Source: Clostridium_I sp047718555 (GTDB taxonomy: Bacteria; Bacillota; Clostridia; Clostridiales; Clostridiaceae). Taken from it: a DNA stretch of 64,000 nucleotides. Positions 35,931 to 45,252 of the stretch are shown here, in pieces. The translations under genes and the position numbers were made by a program. Below the pieces are notes generated by a model. That model was not told the DNA's origin. It did no database searches and saw only the letters and a list, made by a program, of their open reading frames with translations. The stretch covers positions 1 through 64,000 of the forward strand of contig NZ_JBDNRK010000002.1 in assembly GCF_047718555.1 (NCBI RefSeq), in the 5' to 3' direction. Every line of letters begins with the position of its first letter. Position 1 is the first letter of the stretch.

Positions 35931-36902
35931 TTAATTTTTATCTATTGCTTCATCAAATATTTTACTTACTGAAACATCCTCATATATTCTTCTTATGGCT
36001 TCCGCAAAAATATTTGCTACAGATAAAATTTTTATCTTATTGCTGCAATTTTCCTCATCAACAGGTATTGTATCTAATACTACTACCTCTTTAAGACTGG
36101 ATTTTTCAATTCTCTCCATTGCAGGCCCTGACAATACTCCGTGAGTACAGCAAGCATATATCTCTTTTGCCCCCAAATTTGTAAGTGCATCTGCTGCATT
36201 GGTAATTGAACCGGCTGTATCTATCATATCATCTACTAATATAACTTTTTTTCCATCTATATTACCAATAACGCTCAATACCTCTGATACATTTGGTTTT
36301 GGTCTTCTCTTATCAACTATAGCTATTGGAACTTCAAGTCTTTCTGCAAATTTTCTAGTTCTCTTCACTCCACCTATATCAGGTGATACTGCAACTAATT
36401 CATCCTTATTAAAGTCCAATTCTTTAAAATATTTAGCCAAAATTGGTGCACCTTCTAAATGATCAACAGGTATATCAAAAAATCCTTGAATTTGTGCTGC
36501 ATGCAGATCCATTGTAAGCACTCTGTCTGCACCTGCTGTATGTATAAGATCGGCTACAAGCTTTGCTGTTATTGGCTGTCTTGCCTTTGCTTTTCTGTCC
36601 TGTCTTGCATAAGCATAATGTGGTATAACGGCAGTTATTCTTCCTGCTGATGCCCTCTTAAGAGCGTCCAGCATAATTAAAAGTTCCATAAGACTGTCAT
36701 TAACAGGTTCACAAAGAGTCTGTACCACAAATACATCTGCCCCTCTTACGGTTTCATTAATATCAACGTAAGTTTCCCCATTGCTAAATTTACTTACCTT
36801 AGAATCTCCTACTTTAATTCCTAATATATCTGCAATACTCTTTGCCAAATCAGGATTTGAATTACCTGTAAATATTTTTATATTTTTTCCATGACATATC
36901 AT
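35931..36902 (-). CDS. prs: ribose-phosphate pyrophosphokinase
   Basis: Makes PRPP from ribose 5-phosphate and ATP for nucleotide, His and Trp synthesis. 323 residues; FTGNSNPDLA at the N terminus, the flexible loop YARQDRKAKARQPITAK (about 98-114), and the PRPP loop DDMIDTAGSI. The ATG follows AGGAGG at about 11 nt. 22 nt after glmU, so they are co-transcribed; the pairing supplies PRPP and UDP-GlcNAc for growth and is conserved in Firmicutes. Confidence 0.96.
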   Translation of the reverse strand: MICHGKNIKIFTGNSNPDLAKSIADILGIKVGDSKVSKFSNGETYVDINETVRGADVFVVQTLCEPVNDSLMELLIMLDALKRASAGRITAVIPHYAYARQDRKAKARQPITAKLVADLIHTAGADRVLTMDLHAAQIQGFFDIPVDHLEGAPILAKYFKELDFNKDELVAVSPDIGGVKRTRKFAERLEVPIAIVDKRRPKPNVSEVLSVIGNIDGKKVILVDDMIDTAGSITNAADALTNLGAKEIYACCTHGVLSGPAMERIEKSSLKEVVVLDTIPVDEENCSNKIKILSVANIFAEAIRRIYEDVSVSKIFDEAIDKN

Positions 36903-36924
36903 AATAAAATAATCCTCCTAAAGT

Positions 36925-38295
36925 TTATTTCTTTAAATTCTTTTTTGATACCCAGTCTTTTTTATTAACCTGTCTTGCCCTAGCTATTGCTAATGATCCT
37001 TCTGGAACTTTTTCAGTTATTGTTGATCCCGCTGCAATATATGTATTGTCTTCAACTTCTACTGGTGATACTAAATTGGTATTGCACCCTATAAATGAAT
37101 TATTACCAATTATGGTCTTATGTTTTTCTTTTCCATCATAATTTACCACTACTGTTCCGCAACCAAAATTACAGTCATTTCCAACTTCTGCATCACCTAT
37201 GTATGTTAAATGTGATACTTTAGTGTTGTCGCCTATTTTGGATTTCTTAATTTCAACAAAATCACCTATTCTAGCATGACTTCCGATGCTAGTCTCTGGT
37301 CTTATATATGCAAAAGGTCCTACTGTAGTATTACTGCCTATTTTACTCTCTAAAATTACAGAACTCTGTATAGTTACATTTTCACTGATAATACTATTTA
37401 CGATTCGAGAATTAGGATAAAGAATGCATCCCTCTTTTATTATGGAATTACCTTCAATTACATTCCCAGGATATACTATTGTATCCTTTTCTATCTGTAC
37501 ATCTTCACCAATATATGTACAATTAGAATCAATAATAGTAACTCCATTTTCCATATGTTTTTTATTAATTCTATCTCTCATTATTCTCTCAACTTCAGAC
37601 AATTGAACTCTTGAATTAACCCCTAGAGTTTCCTCAAAATCAATAGGCATTGCACCAATTTTTTCTCCAGCTTTTCTTAATATCTCAATCATGTCCGTTA
37701 AGTAGTATTCTTTTTGAGCATTATCATTATTAATTTTTTCTAATCCATTTAAAAGAATTTTTATGTCAAAACAATACATCGCTGCATTGATTTCTTTAAC
37801 TTTCAGCTCGTCAGGACTGCAATCCTTATGCTCAACTATTTTCTCTACGTCATCTTGAGAGTTCCTTATAATTCTGCCATAGCCATCAGGGTGTTCTAAT
37901 ATTGAAGTTAGCAGAGTAGCTTTATATCCACCTTGTTCATGGAATTTAATGAATTTTTTAACAGTGTCTCCCGATATTAAAGGAGCATCCCCTGCAAAGA
38001 TTGCCACAATTCCATCCTTATCTTTCAAAAATTCTTTAGCGCACATAACAGCATGTCCTGTACCTAATTGTTCACTCTGAAAAGAATAAGTTACATTTTT
38101 ATCTCTTGTAGCTATCTTTACTTGGTCAGCTCCTTTTCCTATTATAATATTGATAGATTCAAAATCTGACTTTCTCATCACATCAATTACGTGATTTAAC
38201 ATTTCCTTACCACAGACTTTATGCAGTACTTTAGGTAAATCCGATTTCATCCTTTTGCCTTTGCCACCTGCCAAAATCAAAACACACTTATCCAT
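36925..38295 (-). CDS. glmU: bifunctional UDP-GlcNAc pyrophosphorylase / glucosamine-1-phosphate acetyltransferase
   Basis: Last two steps of UDP-GlcNAc synthesis for wall polymers. 456 residues: N-terminal nucleotidyltransferase (LILAGGKGKRMKSDLPKVLH, residues 6-25) and a C-terminal left-handed beta-helix acetyltransferase (about 252-445, hexapeptide repeats, IRPETSIG and VVNYDGK motifs). Starts with ATG; own promoter upstream because a terminator separates it from spoVG. Confidence 0.96.
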   Translation of the reverse strand: MDKCVLILAGGKGKRMKSDLPKVLHKVCGKEMLNHVIDVMRKSDFESINIIIGKGADQVKIATRDKNVTYSFQSEQLGTGHAVMCAKEFLKDKDGIVAIFAGDAPLISGDTVKKFIKFHEQGGYKATLLTSILEHPDGYGRIIRNSQDDVEKIVEHKDCSPDELKVKEINAAMYCFDIKILLNGLEKINNDNAQKEYYLTDMIEILRKAGEKIGAMPIDFEETLGVNSRVQLSEVERIMRDRINKKHMENGVTIIDSNCTYIGEDVQIEKDTIVYPGNVIEGNSIIKEGCILYPNSRIVNSIISENVTIQSSVILESKIGSNTTVGPFAYIRPETSIGSHARIGDFVEIKKSKIGDNTKVSHLTYIGDAEVGNDCNFGCGTVVVNYDGKEKHKTIIGNNSFIGCNTNLVSPVEVEDNTYIAAGSTITEKVPEGSLAIARARQVNKKDWVSKKNLKK

Positions 38296-38339
38296 GTTTA
38301 CACCTCTTTTTGTACATTTTACGACAATTAACCTTTATC

Positions 38340-38368
38340 ATTATATTTTATTATTAAAGTATTTTCAA
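38340..38368 (-). promoter_or_regulatory. promoter of glmU-prs
   Basis: Minus-strand -35 TTGAAA (38363-38368), 17-bp spacer, -10 TATAAT (38340-38345). A dyad TTTTCAAG-TTT-CTTGAAAA (38383-38401) lies just upstream and may be an operator. Confidence 0.7.
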
Positions 38369-38427
38369 GATAATAGGACATTTTTTCAAGTTTCTTGAAA
38401 AGCCATCCAGTTGAATTCACAGAAAAT

Positions 38428-38451
38428 AAAAAGGAGTATTACCTCCTTTTT
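38428..38451 (-). terminator. spoVG terminator
   Basis: 9-bp stem AAAAAGGAG/CTCCTTTTT directly after the spoVG stop, with TATTTTCT following on the minus strand. Confidence 0.8.
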
Positions 38452-38454
38452 ATT

Positions 38455-38742
38455 TTATTCTTCACTTTCTGTTTTTGTTTCTTCTTCATTTTTTACTTTT
38501 TCGTATTCATCCAAAATTGCCGTTTGTATTTTTTCTCTTGTTGTAGTGTTTATAGGATGTGCTATGTCCTTAAATTCTCCATCTGGAGTTTTTCTACTAG
38601 GCATAGCAATAAAAAGACCATTCTGACCTTCGATAACCTTTATATCATGAACAACAAATTCATTATCGAATGTAACTGAAACTATGGCTTTCATTTTTCC
38701 CTCTGTAGTTATTTTCCTGATTCTTACATCTGTAATCTGCAT
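38455..38742 (-). CDS. spoVG: septation/RNA-binding regulator SpoVG
   Basis: 95-residue nucleic-acid-binding regulator linked to septation and, in many Firmicutes, post-transcriptional control. Begins MQITDVRIRKI and retains the conserved FDNEFVVHDIKVIEG and FIAMPSRKTPDGEFKDIAHP segments; the C terminus is acidic. Ribosome binding site GGAGGTGGAG. Preceded by a sigma-H promoter and followed by its own terminator, so it can be made in excess. Confidence 0.97.
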   Translation of the reverse strand: MQITDVRIRKITTEGKMKAIVSVTFDNEFVVHDIKVIEGQNGLFIAMPSRKTPDGEFKDIAHPINTTTREKIQTAILDEYEKVKNEEETKTESEE

Positions 38743-38778
38743 TATTCAACTCCACCTCCAAGATGCTTTATAAGTCTT

Positions 38779-38807
38779 ATATTCTCTATATTTTATATTT
38801 TTCCTTC
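38779..38807 (-). promoter_or_regulatory. sigma-H promoter of spoVG
   Basis: Minus-strand GAAGGAAAA, 11 bp, AGAGAATAT, an exact fit to the sigma-H pattern RnAGGAwWW-N11-12-RnnGAATww. spoVG is the classic sigma-H gene in Bacillus. Confidence 0.75.
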
Positions 38808-38846
38808 TTATTTTTCAAAAAATTTATAATTTTTATGAAAATTTTA

Positions 38847-39662
38847 TTATTTTTTATTCTCCGATGGAATCAGAACTGCCGTTCCATCCTCAGAAACACC
38901 GTTAAATTTTAAAATTGATATGTAATTATCCACAAGTTTTCTTTTATTTTCCACATTGTCCACTAATATACCAATTCCTAAAACTTCACTATCAAATTCC
39001 TTTAATAGATCAATAATTCCTAATGCAGTTCCTCCAGCCTTCATAAAGTCATCAATAAAAATACATTTACTTCCTCTTTTCATTGATCTTTTAGATAAAG
39101 ACATATTCTGTATCCTTTTACTTGATCCACTTAAATAATTTATACTTACAGTAGGCCCCTCCGTAACCTTACTGTCTCTTCTTACTATAATAAGTTGTAC
39201 TCCCAATAATTTGGCCACCTCATAAGCAAGAGGTATTCCCTTTGTTTCTACCGTAACTACATAATCTATTGACAATTTATTGAAATTTAATGACAGAATA
39301 GTTGCAGCCTTATGCACCATTTCAGGATTATACATTATATCGGTCATATAAATAAAGTTTCCTGGTATTATTCTATTCTTTTCTTTTAGAATAATACATA
39401 ATTCATTGGCAAATTTCTCTTTCTCTGCTTCCGAAACGTTACAGGCATATTTAATTCCACCAGAAGCGCCCGAAATTGTTTCAATATTTCCAATCTTAAG
39501 TTTATTTAATATATCCCTTATAATAACTATATCTTCACTTATTGTTGATTTAGCTGCATTAAATATCTCAGTAAAATTATTTAAATTTATAACTTTATTA
39601 GGCTTTTCAACTAATATTTTAGTTATAGCTGCTATCCTCTGATTCCTACTAAATTTTTCCAT
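38847..39662 (-). CDS. purR: purine operon repressor PurR
   Basis: PRPP-responsive repressor of purine genes. 271 residues: N-terminal winged helix (about 1-74, SRNQRIAAITKIL, NAAKSTISED) and a phosphoribosyltransferase-like effector domain with the PRPP motif FIDDFMKAGGTA (about 201-212). The ATG follows AGGTGAT. I saw no clear PurBox pair (CGAA-containing) in the local intergenic DNA, so autoregulation is not evident. Divergent from murC. Confidence 0.95.
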   Translation of the reverse strand: MEKFSRNQRIAAITKILVEKPNKVINLNNFTEIFNAAKSTISEDIVIIRDILNKLKIGNIETISGASGGIKYACNVSEAEKEKFANELCIILKEKNRIIPGNFIYMTDIMYNPEMVHKAATILSLNFNKLSIDYVVTVETKGIPLAYEVAKLLGVQLIIVRRDSKVTEGPTVSINYLSGSSKRIQNMSLSKRSMKRGSKCIFIDDFMKAGGTALGIIDLLKEFDSEVLGIGILVDNVENKRKLVDNYISILKFNGVSEDGTAVLIPSENKK

Positions 39663-39723
39663 CCCATCACCTGTTTACATTAAAATTACGAATTATTTAT
39701 GAAATAATTTTCTTATTATTCAT

Positions 39724-39752
39724 ATTTTATGCTATATTATAGCCTTTATCAA
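39724..39752 (-). promoter_or_regulatory. promoter of purR
   Basis: Minus-strand -35 TTGATA (39747-39752), 17-bp spacer, -10 TAAAAT (39724-39729). Confidence 0.55.
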
Positions 39753-39927
39753 TAGAAATATTCCCGTTTTTCTATGTTATTGATTATTTTATGTATTGCT
39801 TTTTTCTATATTTGTATATAATTTAAGAAGGGGAATTTTTAATTATAACTATTTTCAAAATTCGTTAGGAGTAAAACTTCTCTGATATATACAAATTAAT
39901 TAGTTAATATTTTAAGGAGTTGGTTTC

Positions 39928-41304
39928 ATGAATTTTAATTTAAATATGGATTTTAAGAAAAAGGTTCATTTTATAGGTATAGGCGGTATTAGCATGAGCG
40001 GACTTGCTCAAATTCTACTTAAGAGAGGATACACTGTATCAGGTTCAGATATGAAAGCATCTCCTCTCACAAAAAAATTATCAGAGCTTGGAGCAGAAAT
40101 ATATATAGGGCATGATAAGAATAATCTTAAGAATGTAGACTTAGTAATATATACCGCTGCTATCCCTGACACAAATCCAGAACTGGCAGAAGCTAAGCTG
40201 TTAAACCTTCCGCTGCTGACAAGAGCAGAGTTTTTAGGATTAATAATGAAAGGTCACAAATATAATGTGGCTATATCTGGAACCCATGGTAAAACTACAA
40301 CTACCTCCATGATTTCTCATATAACTTTAGAAGAAAATTTAGACCCCACTATTCTTGTTGGCGGCGAGCTTGATATTATTGACGGCAATGTGAGAACTGG
40401 AAAAAGTGAATATTTTATTACTGAAGCCTGTGAATATAAAGCTTCATTTTTAAAGTTTTACCCTTATATAGGTATAATTCTTAACGTGGATGCAGATCAT
40501 TTGGATTATTATAAGGACATAGATGATATTCAGAATACCTTTGAAAAATTCACTAACCTCATTCCAAAGGATGGATATCTGATTGCTAATGCAGATGATA
40601 CAAGAACCTCTGCAATTGCCTCAAAAACTAACTGCAATGTTGTAACCTTCGGTATAGATAACGGTACTATAACTGCCAAAAATATATCCTTTGATACAAA
40701 GGGCTGTGCTTCCTTTGATGTTTATAATGCTAATGATTTCTTATTTAATATAAAGCTTAATGTTCCTGGAAAACATAATATACTGAATGCTTTAGCTTCA
40801 ATCAGCTGTGCTCTAATACTTAATATAAATAAATCTTCTATATTAAATGGACTCTCAAGCTTTGGTGGAACCCATAGAAGATTTGAATATAAAGGTGAAA
40901 AAAACGGTGTAACAGTAATAGATGATTATGCACATCATCCAACAGAAATAAAAGCTACTTTATCAGCTGCTAAAAATTATCCTCACAAAAGAATACTTTG
41001 TATTTTTCAGCCTCACACTTATTCAAGAACACTTTCTCTTTTTGATGAGTTTAGTAAAGCTTTTACTGATACAGATGAGCTTATATTAGCAGATATTTAT
41101 GCCGCTAGAGAAAAAGATACAGGTGTTGTCAGCTCAAATACACTTGCAAATTCTATAAGAAAAAATAATGTAAAATGTGAAAATATACACAGTTTCCAAG
41201 AGATAGTTACCTATCTTAACAATAACTTAAAAGAAGGAGACCTACTTTTAACTGTAGGTGCTGGAAATATATTTGAAGTTGGAGAAATGTATTTAAAAAA
41301 TTAG
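39928..41304 (+). CDS. murC: UDP-N-acetylmuramate--L-alanine ligase
   Basis: First amino-acid-adding step of peptidoglycan precursor synthesis. 458 residues: nucleotide-binding N terminus VHFIGIGGISMSGLA (13-27), ATP loop GTHGKTTTT (118-126), EACEYKASFL and the C-terminal DDYAHHPTEI motif. The ATG follows AAGGAG. It faces away from purR; its C terminus NIFEVGEMYLKN precedes the attenuator region of the exporter genes. Confidence 0.96.
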   Translation: MNFNLNMDFKKKVHFIGIGGISMSGLAQILLKRGYTVSGSDMKASPLTKKLSELGAEIYIGHDKNNLKNVDLVIYTAAIPDTNPELAEAKLLNLPLLTRAEFLGLIMKGHKYNVAISGTHGKTTTTSMISHITLEENLDPTILVGGELDIIDGNVRTGKSEYFITEACEYKASFLKFYPYIGIILNVDADHLDYYKDIDDIQNTFEKFTNLIPKDGYLIANADDTRTSAIASKTNCNVVTFGIDNGTITAKNISFDTKGCASFDVYNANDFLFNIKLNVPGKHNILNALASISCALILNINKSSILNGLSSFGGTHRRFEYKGEKNGVTVIDDYAHHPTEIKATLSAAKNYPHKRILCIFQPHTYSRTLSLFDEFSKAFTDTDELILADIYAAREKDTGVVSSNTLANSIRKNNVKCENIHSFQEIVTYLNNNLKEGDLLLTVGAGNIFEVGEMYLKN

Positions 41305-41323
41305 AAGAAATTAGAAACTTTTA

Positions 41324-41352
41324 TTGACAAATATTTTTTAATAATTTATGAT
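41324..41352 (+). promoter_or_regulatory. consensus promoter of the leader-peptide/ABC exporter operon
   Basis: -35 TTGACA (41324-41329), 17-bp spacer, -10 TATGAT (41347-41352), starting 20 nt after murC. Confidence 0.8.
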
Positions 41353-41385
41353 AGAAACATAATGTTAATTTAAGGAGGTAGGAAA

Positions 41386-41475
41386 ATGAGATACGGAATT
41401 TTATTTAGCAATACAATAACTTTTTATAAAAATTTAAAATTTAGTCCTACCTTAAAAGATGTACTTTATAATTAA
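41386..41475 (+). CDS. 29-residue leader peptide of the ABC exporter operon
   Basis: An ORF of 29 codons with a full Shine-Dalgarno (TAAGGAGGT) five to eight nt before its ATG, starting MRYGILFSNT and ending LKDVLYN. It is followed 20 nt later by a strong terminator and then by two ABC exporter genes. The Shine-Dalgarno segment GGTAGGA can pair with TCCTACC inside the ORF (41448-41454). The layout matches the bmrB leader of Bacillus bmrBCD, where ribosome stalling on the leader lets transcription read into a drug exporter. No sequence similarity to BmrB is claimed. Confidence 0.65.
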   Translation: MRYGILFSNTITFYKNLKFSPTLKDVLYN

Positions 41476-41495
41476 CTTAAAGTTTGTTTTTAATG

Positions 41496-41530
41496 GTCAT
41501 GGGCTAATACCCATGACTTTTTATTTTTTA
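41496..41530 (+). terminator. attenuator terminator before the ABC exporter genes
   Basis: 8-bp stem GTCATGGG/CCCATGAC (41496-41503, 41510-41517) then TTTTTATTTTTT. A second TCATGGGC followed by T runs lies at about 41563 and could pair with CCCATGA of the first stem as an alternative fold. Confidence 0.8.
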
Positions 41531-41631
41531 ATTTGTATTAAATTATGCAAAAGTTCATGGTAAATCATGGGCTTTTTTATTTTTTATGAACAGATTTCTA
41601 AATAATAACTACATAAAGGGGGCTTCATTAA

Positions 41632-43368
41632 TTGAAAAAAATACTGAAATATTTACCTAAATATCGTCTTCTTATACTAATACCATCAATAGCAATGCTT
41701 TTAGGTATTGGACTTGATATGTTAAATCCATATTTAGTACAGATAATGATAGATAAGGTAATAATATTAAAAAGATATGAACTACTAACTAAACTTCTTA
41801 TTTATATAGGTCTTATATCTACATTAAGAGCTATTCTTGGGTATGTAAAAGAATATTGTTTTGATTATATGTCTACTAAAGTAACCACAGATATAAAAAA
41901 AGACTTATTCGATCACATTCAAAACCTTTCCTTTAGCTATTTTGACAATATGAATACAGGAGAACTAATGTCAAGAATAGGAGAAGACATAGAAAATGTA
42001 TGGAAATCTTTAGGCTTTGGAATAAATTTAATAATAGAAAATATGTTATATTTTATTATTGCTTCCATAATACTTTTTAAGTTAAATTGGATACTTGCAA
42101 TTACCTGCCTGGCTACTATGCCTATATTAATCTATATAACTGCTAAATTAAAAAAAGAAACGGACTCTCAATTTGACAAGATAAGTGACCAAATAGTTGT
42201 ATTAAATACTACAGCTCAAGAAAATATTGCTGGAGTAAGACTGGTAAAGGCTTTTGCCAGAGAAAAGCATGAAATATTAAAGTTTTTAAAATTAAATACT
42301 ATTAATTTTAATCTAAATGTAGGATTAAATTATATATGGAGTAAGTATAATCCACTACAAGATTTCTTGGGGAATATATCAACACTACTAGTTGTATGCG
42401 TTGGCGGTATATTAGTTATAAAAAACAATATGAGCATAGGTACTTTAGTAGCCTTTAATTCCTATGTTTGGATGTTAATATGGCCAATAAGAATGATTGG
42501 TACCTTTACAAATGTAGTTTCCCAAGGCTCAGCTTCAGCAAAAAAAATAGATAAAATATTTAACATAAAACCAGAAATAGTAAGTCCTAAAAATTCAATC
42601 TCTCTTAATAATATTAAAGGAGAAATAGAATTCAAAAACGTAACCTTTAAATATAATAGTGAAACTGTTTTAAAAAATATTAATTTAAAAATACCAGCCA
42701 AAAGCACAGTGGCAATAATGGGTACTACTGGTGCTGGCAAATCCTCTTTGATAAATCTAATAGGAAGATATTATGATGTTGCTGCTGGAAGTGTTTCGGT
42801 AGATGGAGTAGATGTTAGAGATTTAAATATGGAACTTTTAAGAAGGCAGATGTCCATAGTTCCACAGGACACCTTTCTTTTCTCTGATACTATCGAAAAT
42901 AATATAAAATTCAGTAATATAAATGCTTCTAAAGCTGAAATTGAAAAAGCTTGCAGTGATTCCTGTGCTCTAAATTTTATAAATAAACTTGAAGAAGGCT
43001 TTAACACTATTATTGGCGAAAGGGGAATAGGTCTTTCTGGCGGTCAAAAGCAAAGACTTTCCATAGCCAGAGCACTGGTTAAAAATTCAAAAATACTAAT
43101 TTTAGATGATTCTACCTCAGCTTTAGACATGGATACAGAATATAATCTACTGAAAAATCTTTATAACAGACAAGAAAAAATAACTACTTTTATAATTGCC
43201 CATAGAATATCAGCTGTAAAGAACGCAGACATTATTGTATTTTTGGAAAATGGTGAAATAGTAGAAACTGGAACTCATAAAGAATTAATTGACAAAAAGG
43301 GACGTTATTACGAAATTTATTATGAACAATTTAAATCTTTAGAAGATGATGAAAATGAGGTGATATAA
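41632..43368 (+). CDS. heterodimeric ABC exporter subunit 1 (degenerate-site ATPase)
   Basis: 578-residue half-transporter: six membrane helices (about 10-290) and an ATPase domain with Walker A GTTGAGKS (364-371), a canonical LSGGQ (468-472) and Walker B ILILDD (488-493). Residue 493 is Asp where a catalytic Glu is usual, as in the degenerate subunit of BmrCD/TM287-288-type exporters. Starts at TTG after GGGGG and overlaps the next gene by 1 nt. Likely multidrug or lipid export; substrate unknown. Probably controlled by the upstream leader. Confidence 0.92.
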   Translation: MKKILKYLPKYRLLILIPSIAMLLGIGLDMLNPYLVQIMIDKVIILKRYELLTKLLIYIGLISTLRAILGYVKEYCFDYMSTKVTTDIKKDLFDHIQNLSFSYFDNMNTGELMSRIGEDIENVWKSLGFGINLIIENMLYFIIASIILFKLNWILAITCLATMPILIYITAKLKKETDSQFDKISDQIVVLNTTAQENIAGVRLVKAFAREKHEILKFLKLNTINFNLNVGLNYIWSKYNPLQDFLGNISTLLVVCVGGILVIKNNMSIGTLVAFNSYVWMLIWPIRMIGTFTNVVSQGSASAKKIDKIFNIKPEIVSPKNSISLNNIKGEIEFKNVTFKYNSETVLKNINLKIPAKSTVAIMGTTGAGKSSLINLIGRYYDVAAGSVSVDGVDVRDLNMELLRRQMSIVPQDTFLFSDTIENNIKFSNINASKAEIEKACSDSCALNFINKLEEGFNTIIGERGIGLSGGQKQRLSIARALVKNSKILILDDSTSALDMDTEYNLLKNLYNRQEKITTFIIAHRISAVKNADIIVFLENGEIVETGTHKELIDKKGRYYEIYYEQFKSLEDDENEVI

Positions 43369-45152
43369 TGGCTAAGAATTCAATAAGGCAAGATGAAGAT
43401 ATAAATGATATCTCCAATAAAGATTTAATAATTAGATTATTCAGTTACTTAAAGCCCTACAAATTAAAGGTATTCTTTATATTAATACTCCTGATTTACG
43501 TAATGATATGCGGTCTTTTAAATCCCTATTTAATGAAAATAGCTATTGATAAATATATTTCAGTAAAAAATCTACAGGGTCTTATTTTTATAGCTATTAT
43601 CATGTTCCTGCTGAATTTTTTATCAATGCTTGCTTCAAAAACAAGTATTCGAATGATGTCTAGGGTTACAAATAAAGTTTTACTGAAGATAAGACAACAG
43701 CTTTATGAACACATTCAGAAACTTTCCTTTTCCTTTTTTGATAATAGACCCGTAGGAAAAGTTTTAGCTAGGGTAATAGGTGATGTAAACTCTCTCCAAG
43801 AGTTATTCTCCACCAGCTTAACAAGCTTTATACCTGAAATATTAACACTTATATGCGTAACTTTTATAATGTTTTATATGAACTTTAAGCTAGCTTTAGT
43901 TTCTATAGTCGTTCTTCCCTTCCTGTCAATTGCTCTTTTTTCCGTAGAGACAATTGCCAGAAGCAGATGGCAAAATTATAGGAGAAAAAGATCAAATTTG
44001 AATGCCTATACCCATGAAGATTTTTCCGGCATACGAGTAATAAAAGGCTTTGCTGAAGAAGAAAAAACATCAAGAAATTTTTTATTGTTTACAAAAGATA
44101 TGATGAATTCTTTTGTAAAAGCAGTAAGATTAAATGACTCCTTTTGGCCAATAGTTACTCTATCCTCTGGCATAGGTACTGTACTGGTTTTTGGATATGG
44201 AATTTCTCTTATAAAATCAGGCAGTATAACTATCGGAACCATGGTTGCTTTTATTTCTTATATAAGTATGTTTTGGAGACCTATTATAAATATAAGCAAT
44301 TTTTATAATACTCTTATCACAAACTTTGCTGCTGGTGAAAGAATATTTGAAATTCTTGATATTAAACCAGATATAATCGATATTAAAAATGATATTATGC
44401 CTAAAATAAAAGGTACTGTGGAATTTAAAAATTTAACTTTTTCCTATAATAATGACACCACTATTTTAAACAATCTTAATTTCAAAATAATTCCTGGAGA
44501 AACTGTAGCCTTAGTTGGACCTACTGGTTCTGGTAAAACTACAATAGTAAACCTTATAAGCAGATTTTATGATGCTACCAAAGGTGATGTACTAATTGAC
44601 GGTAAAAGTGTCAAAAATTTTACTATAGAATCTTTAAGATCTCAAATGGGAATAATGCTTCAAGACACTTTCCTATTTTCCTCTACTATAAGAGAAAATA
44701 TAAGATATGGAAAACTTGATGCCACTGATGAAGAAGTTATAGCTGCTGCAAAATCAGCTAATGCTCATGGTTTTATCATCAATCTTGAAAAAGGCTACGA
44801 TACGGAAGTTAATGAAAGAGGTTCTAGACTTTCAGTTGGGCAAAGGCAGCTTATATCCTTTGCAAGAGCACTTCTTGCAAATCCAAGAATATTAATTCTT
44901 GATGAGGCTACCTCTAATATAGATACTTATACAGAGAAGCTTGTGCAAGAGGGAATACAGAAATTGCTAATTGGCAGGACTTCTTTTGTAATAGCTCATA
45001 GACTTTCTACTATTAGAAATGCTGATAAAATTATGGTTATAGATAATGGCAATATAGCTGAAGCTGGAACTCATAGGGAATTAATGAAATTGAAAGGATT
45101 ATATTATGACTTATTTATGTCACAATATAAATTTCTTAATGAAACTAATTAA
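43368..45152 (+). CDS. heterodimeric ABC exporter subunit 2 (catalytic Glu subunit)
   Basis: 594 residues: an N-terminal extension of about 25, six membrane helices, then Walker A GPTGSGKT (384-391), a deviant signature LSVGQ (488-492) and Walker B with catalytic Glu513 (LILDEATS). Its non-canonical signature would face the Asp-bearing site of subunit 1, leaving one competent ATP site. This complementary decay is strong internal evidence for a heterodimer. TAATG overlap with the first gene means coupled translation. Confidence 0.93.
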   Translation: MAKNSIRQDEDINDISNKDLIIRLFSYLKPYKLKVFFILILLIYVMICGLLNPYLMKIAIDKYISVKNLQGLIFIAIIMFLLNFLSMLASKTSIRMMSRVTNKVLLKIRQQLYEHIQKLSFSFFDNRPVGKVLARVIGDVNSLQELFSTSLTSFIPEILTLICVTFIMFYMNFKLALVSIVVLPFLSIALFSVETIARSRWQNYRRKRSNLNAYTHEDFSGIRVIKGFAEEEKTSRNFLLFTKDMMNSFVKAVRLNDSFWPIVTLSSGIGTVLVFGYGISLIKSGSITIGTMVAFISYISMFWRPIINISNFYNTLITNFAAGERIFEILDIKPDIIDIKNDIMPKIKGTVEFKNLTFSYNNDTTILNNLNFKIIPGETVALVGPTGSGKTTIVNLISRFYDATKGDVLIDGKSVKNFTIESLRSQMGIMLQDTFLFSSTIRENIRYGKLDATDEEVIAAAKSANAHGFIINLEKGYDTEVNERGSRLSVGQRQLISFARALLANPRILILDEATSNIDTYTEKLVQEGIQKLLIGRTSFVIAHRLSTIRNADKIMVIDNGNIAEAGTHRELMKLKGLYYDLFMSQYKFLNETN

Positions 45153-45206
45153 TTATGTAGAAATGAATGGCAAAACAAATATTCTGATACTTGAAGATGA
45201 ATTAAA

Positions 45207-45252
45207 AAAGGGATGTATCACAATGTATATATGCATTGTGATACATCCCTTT
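45207..45252 (+). terminator. terminator of the ABC exporter operon
   Basis: Perfect 19-bp stem (AAAGGGATGTATCACAATG and its complement) with an 8-nt loop after the second exporter gene. 45253-45421 shows no further gene. Confidence 0.8.

Noticed and set aside
39663..39927. PurBox operator between purR and murC
   Set aside because: I searched for paired CGAA-type PurBox sequences and found none convincing.
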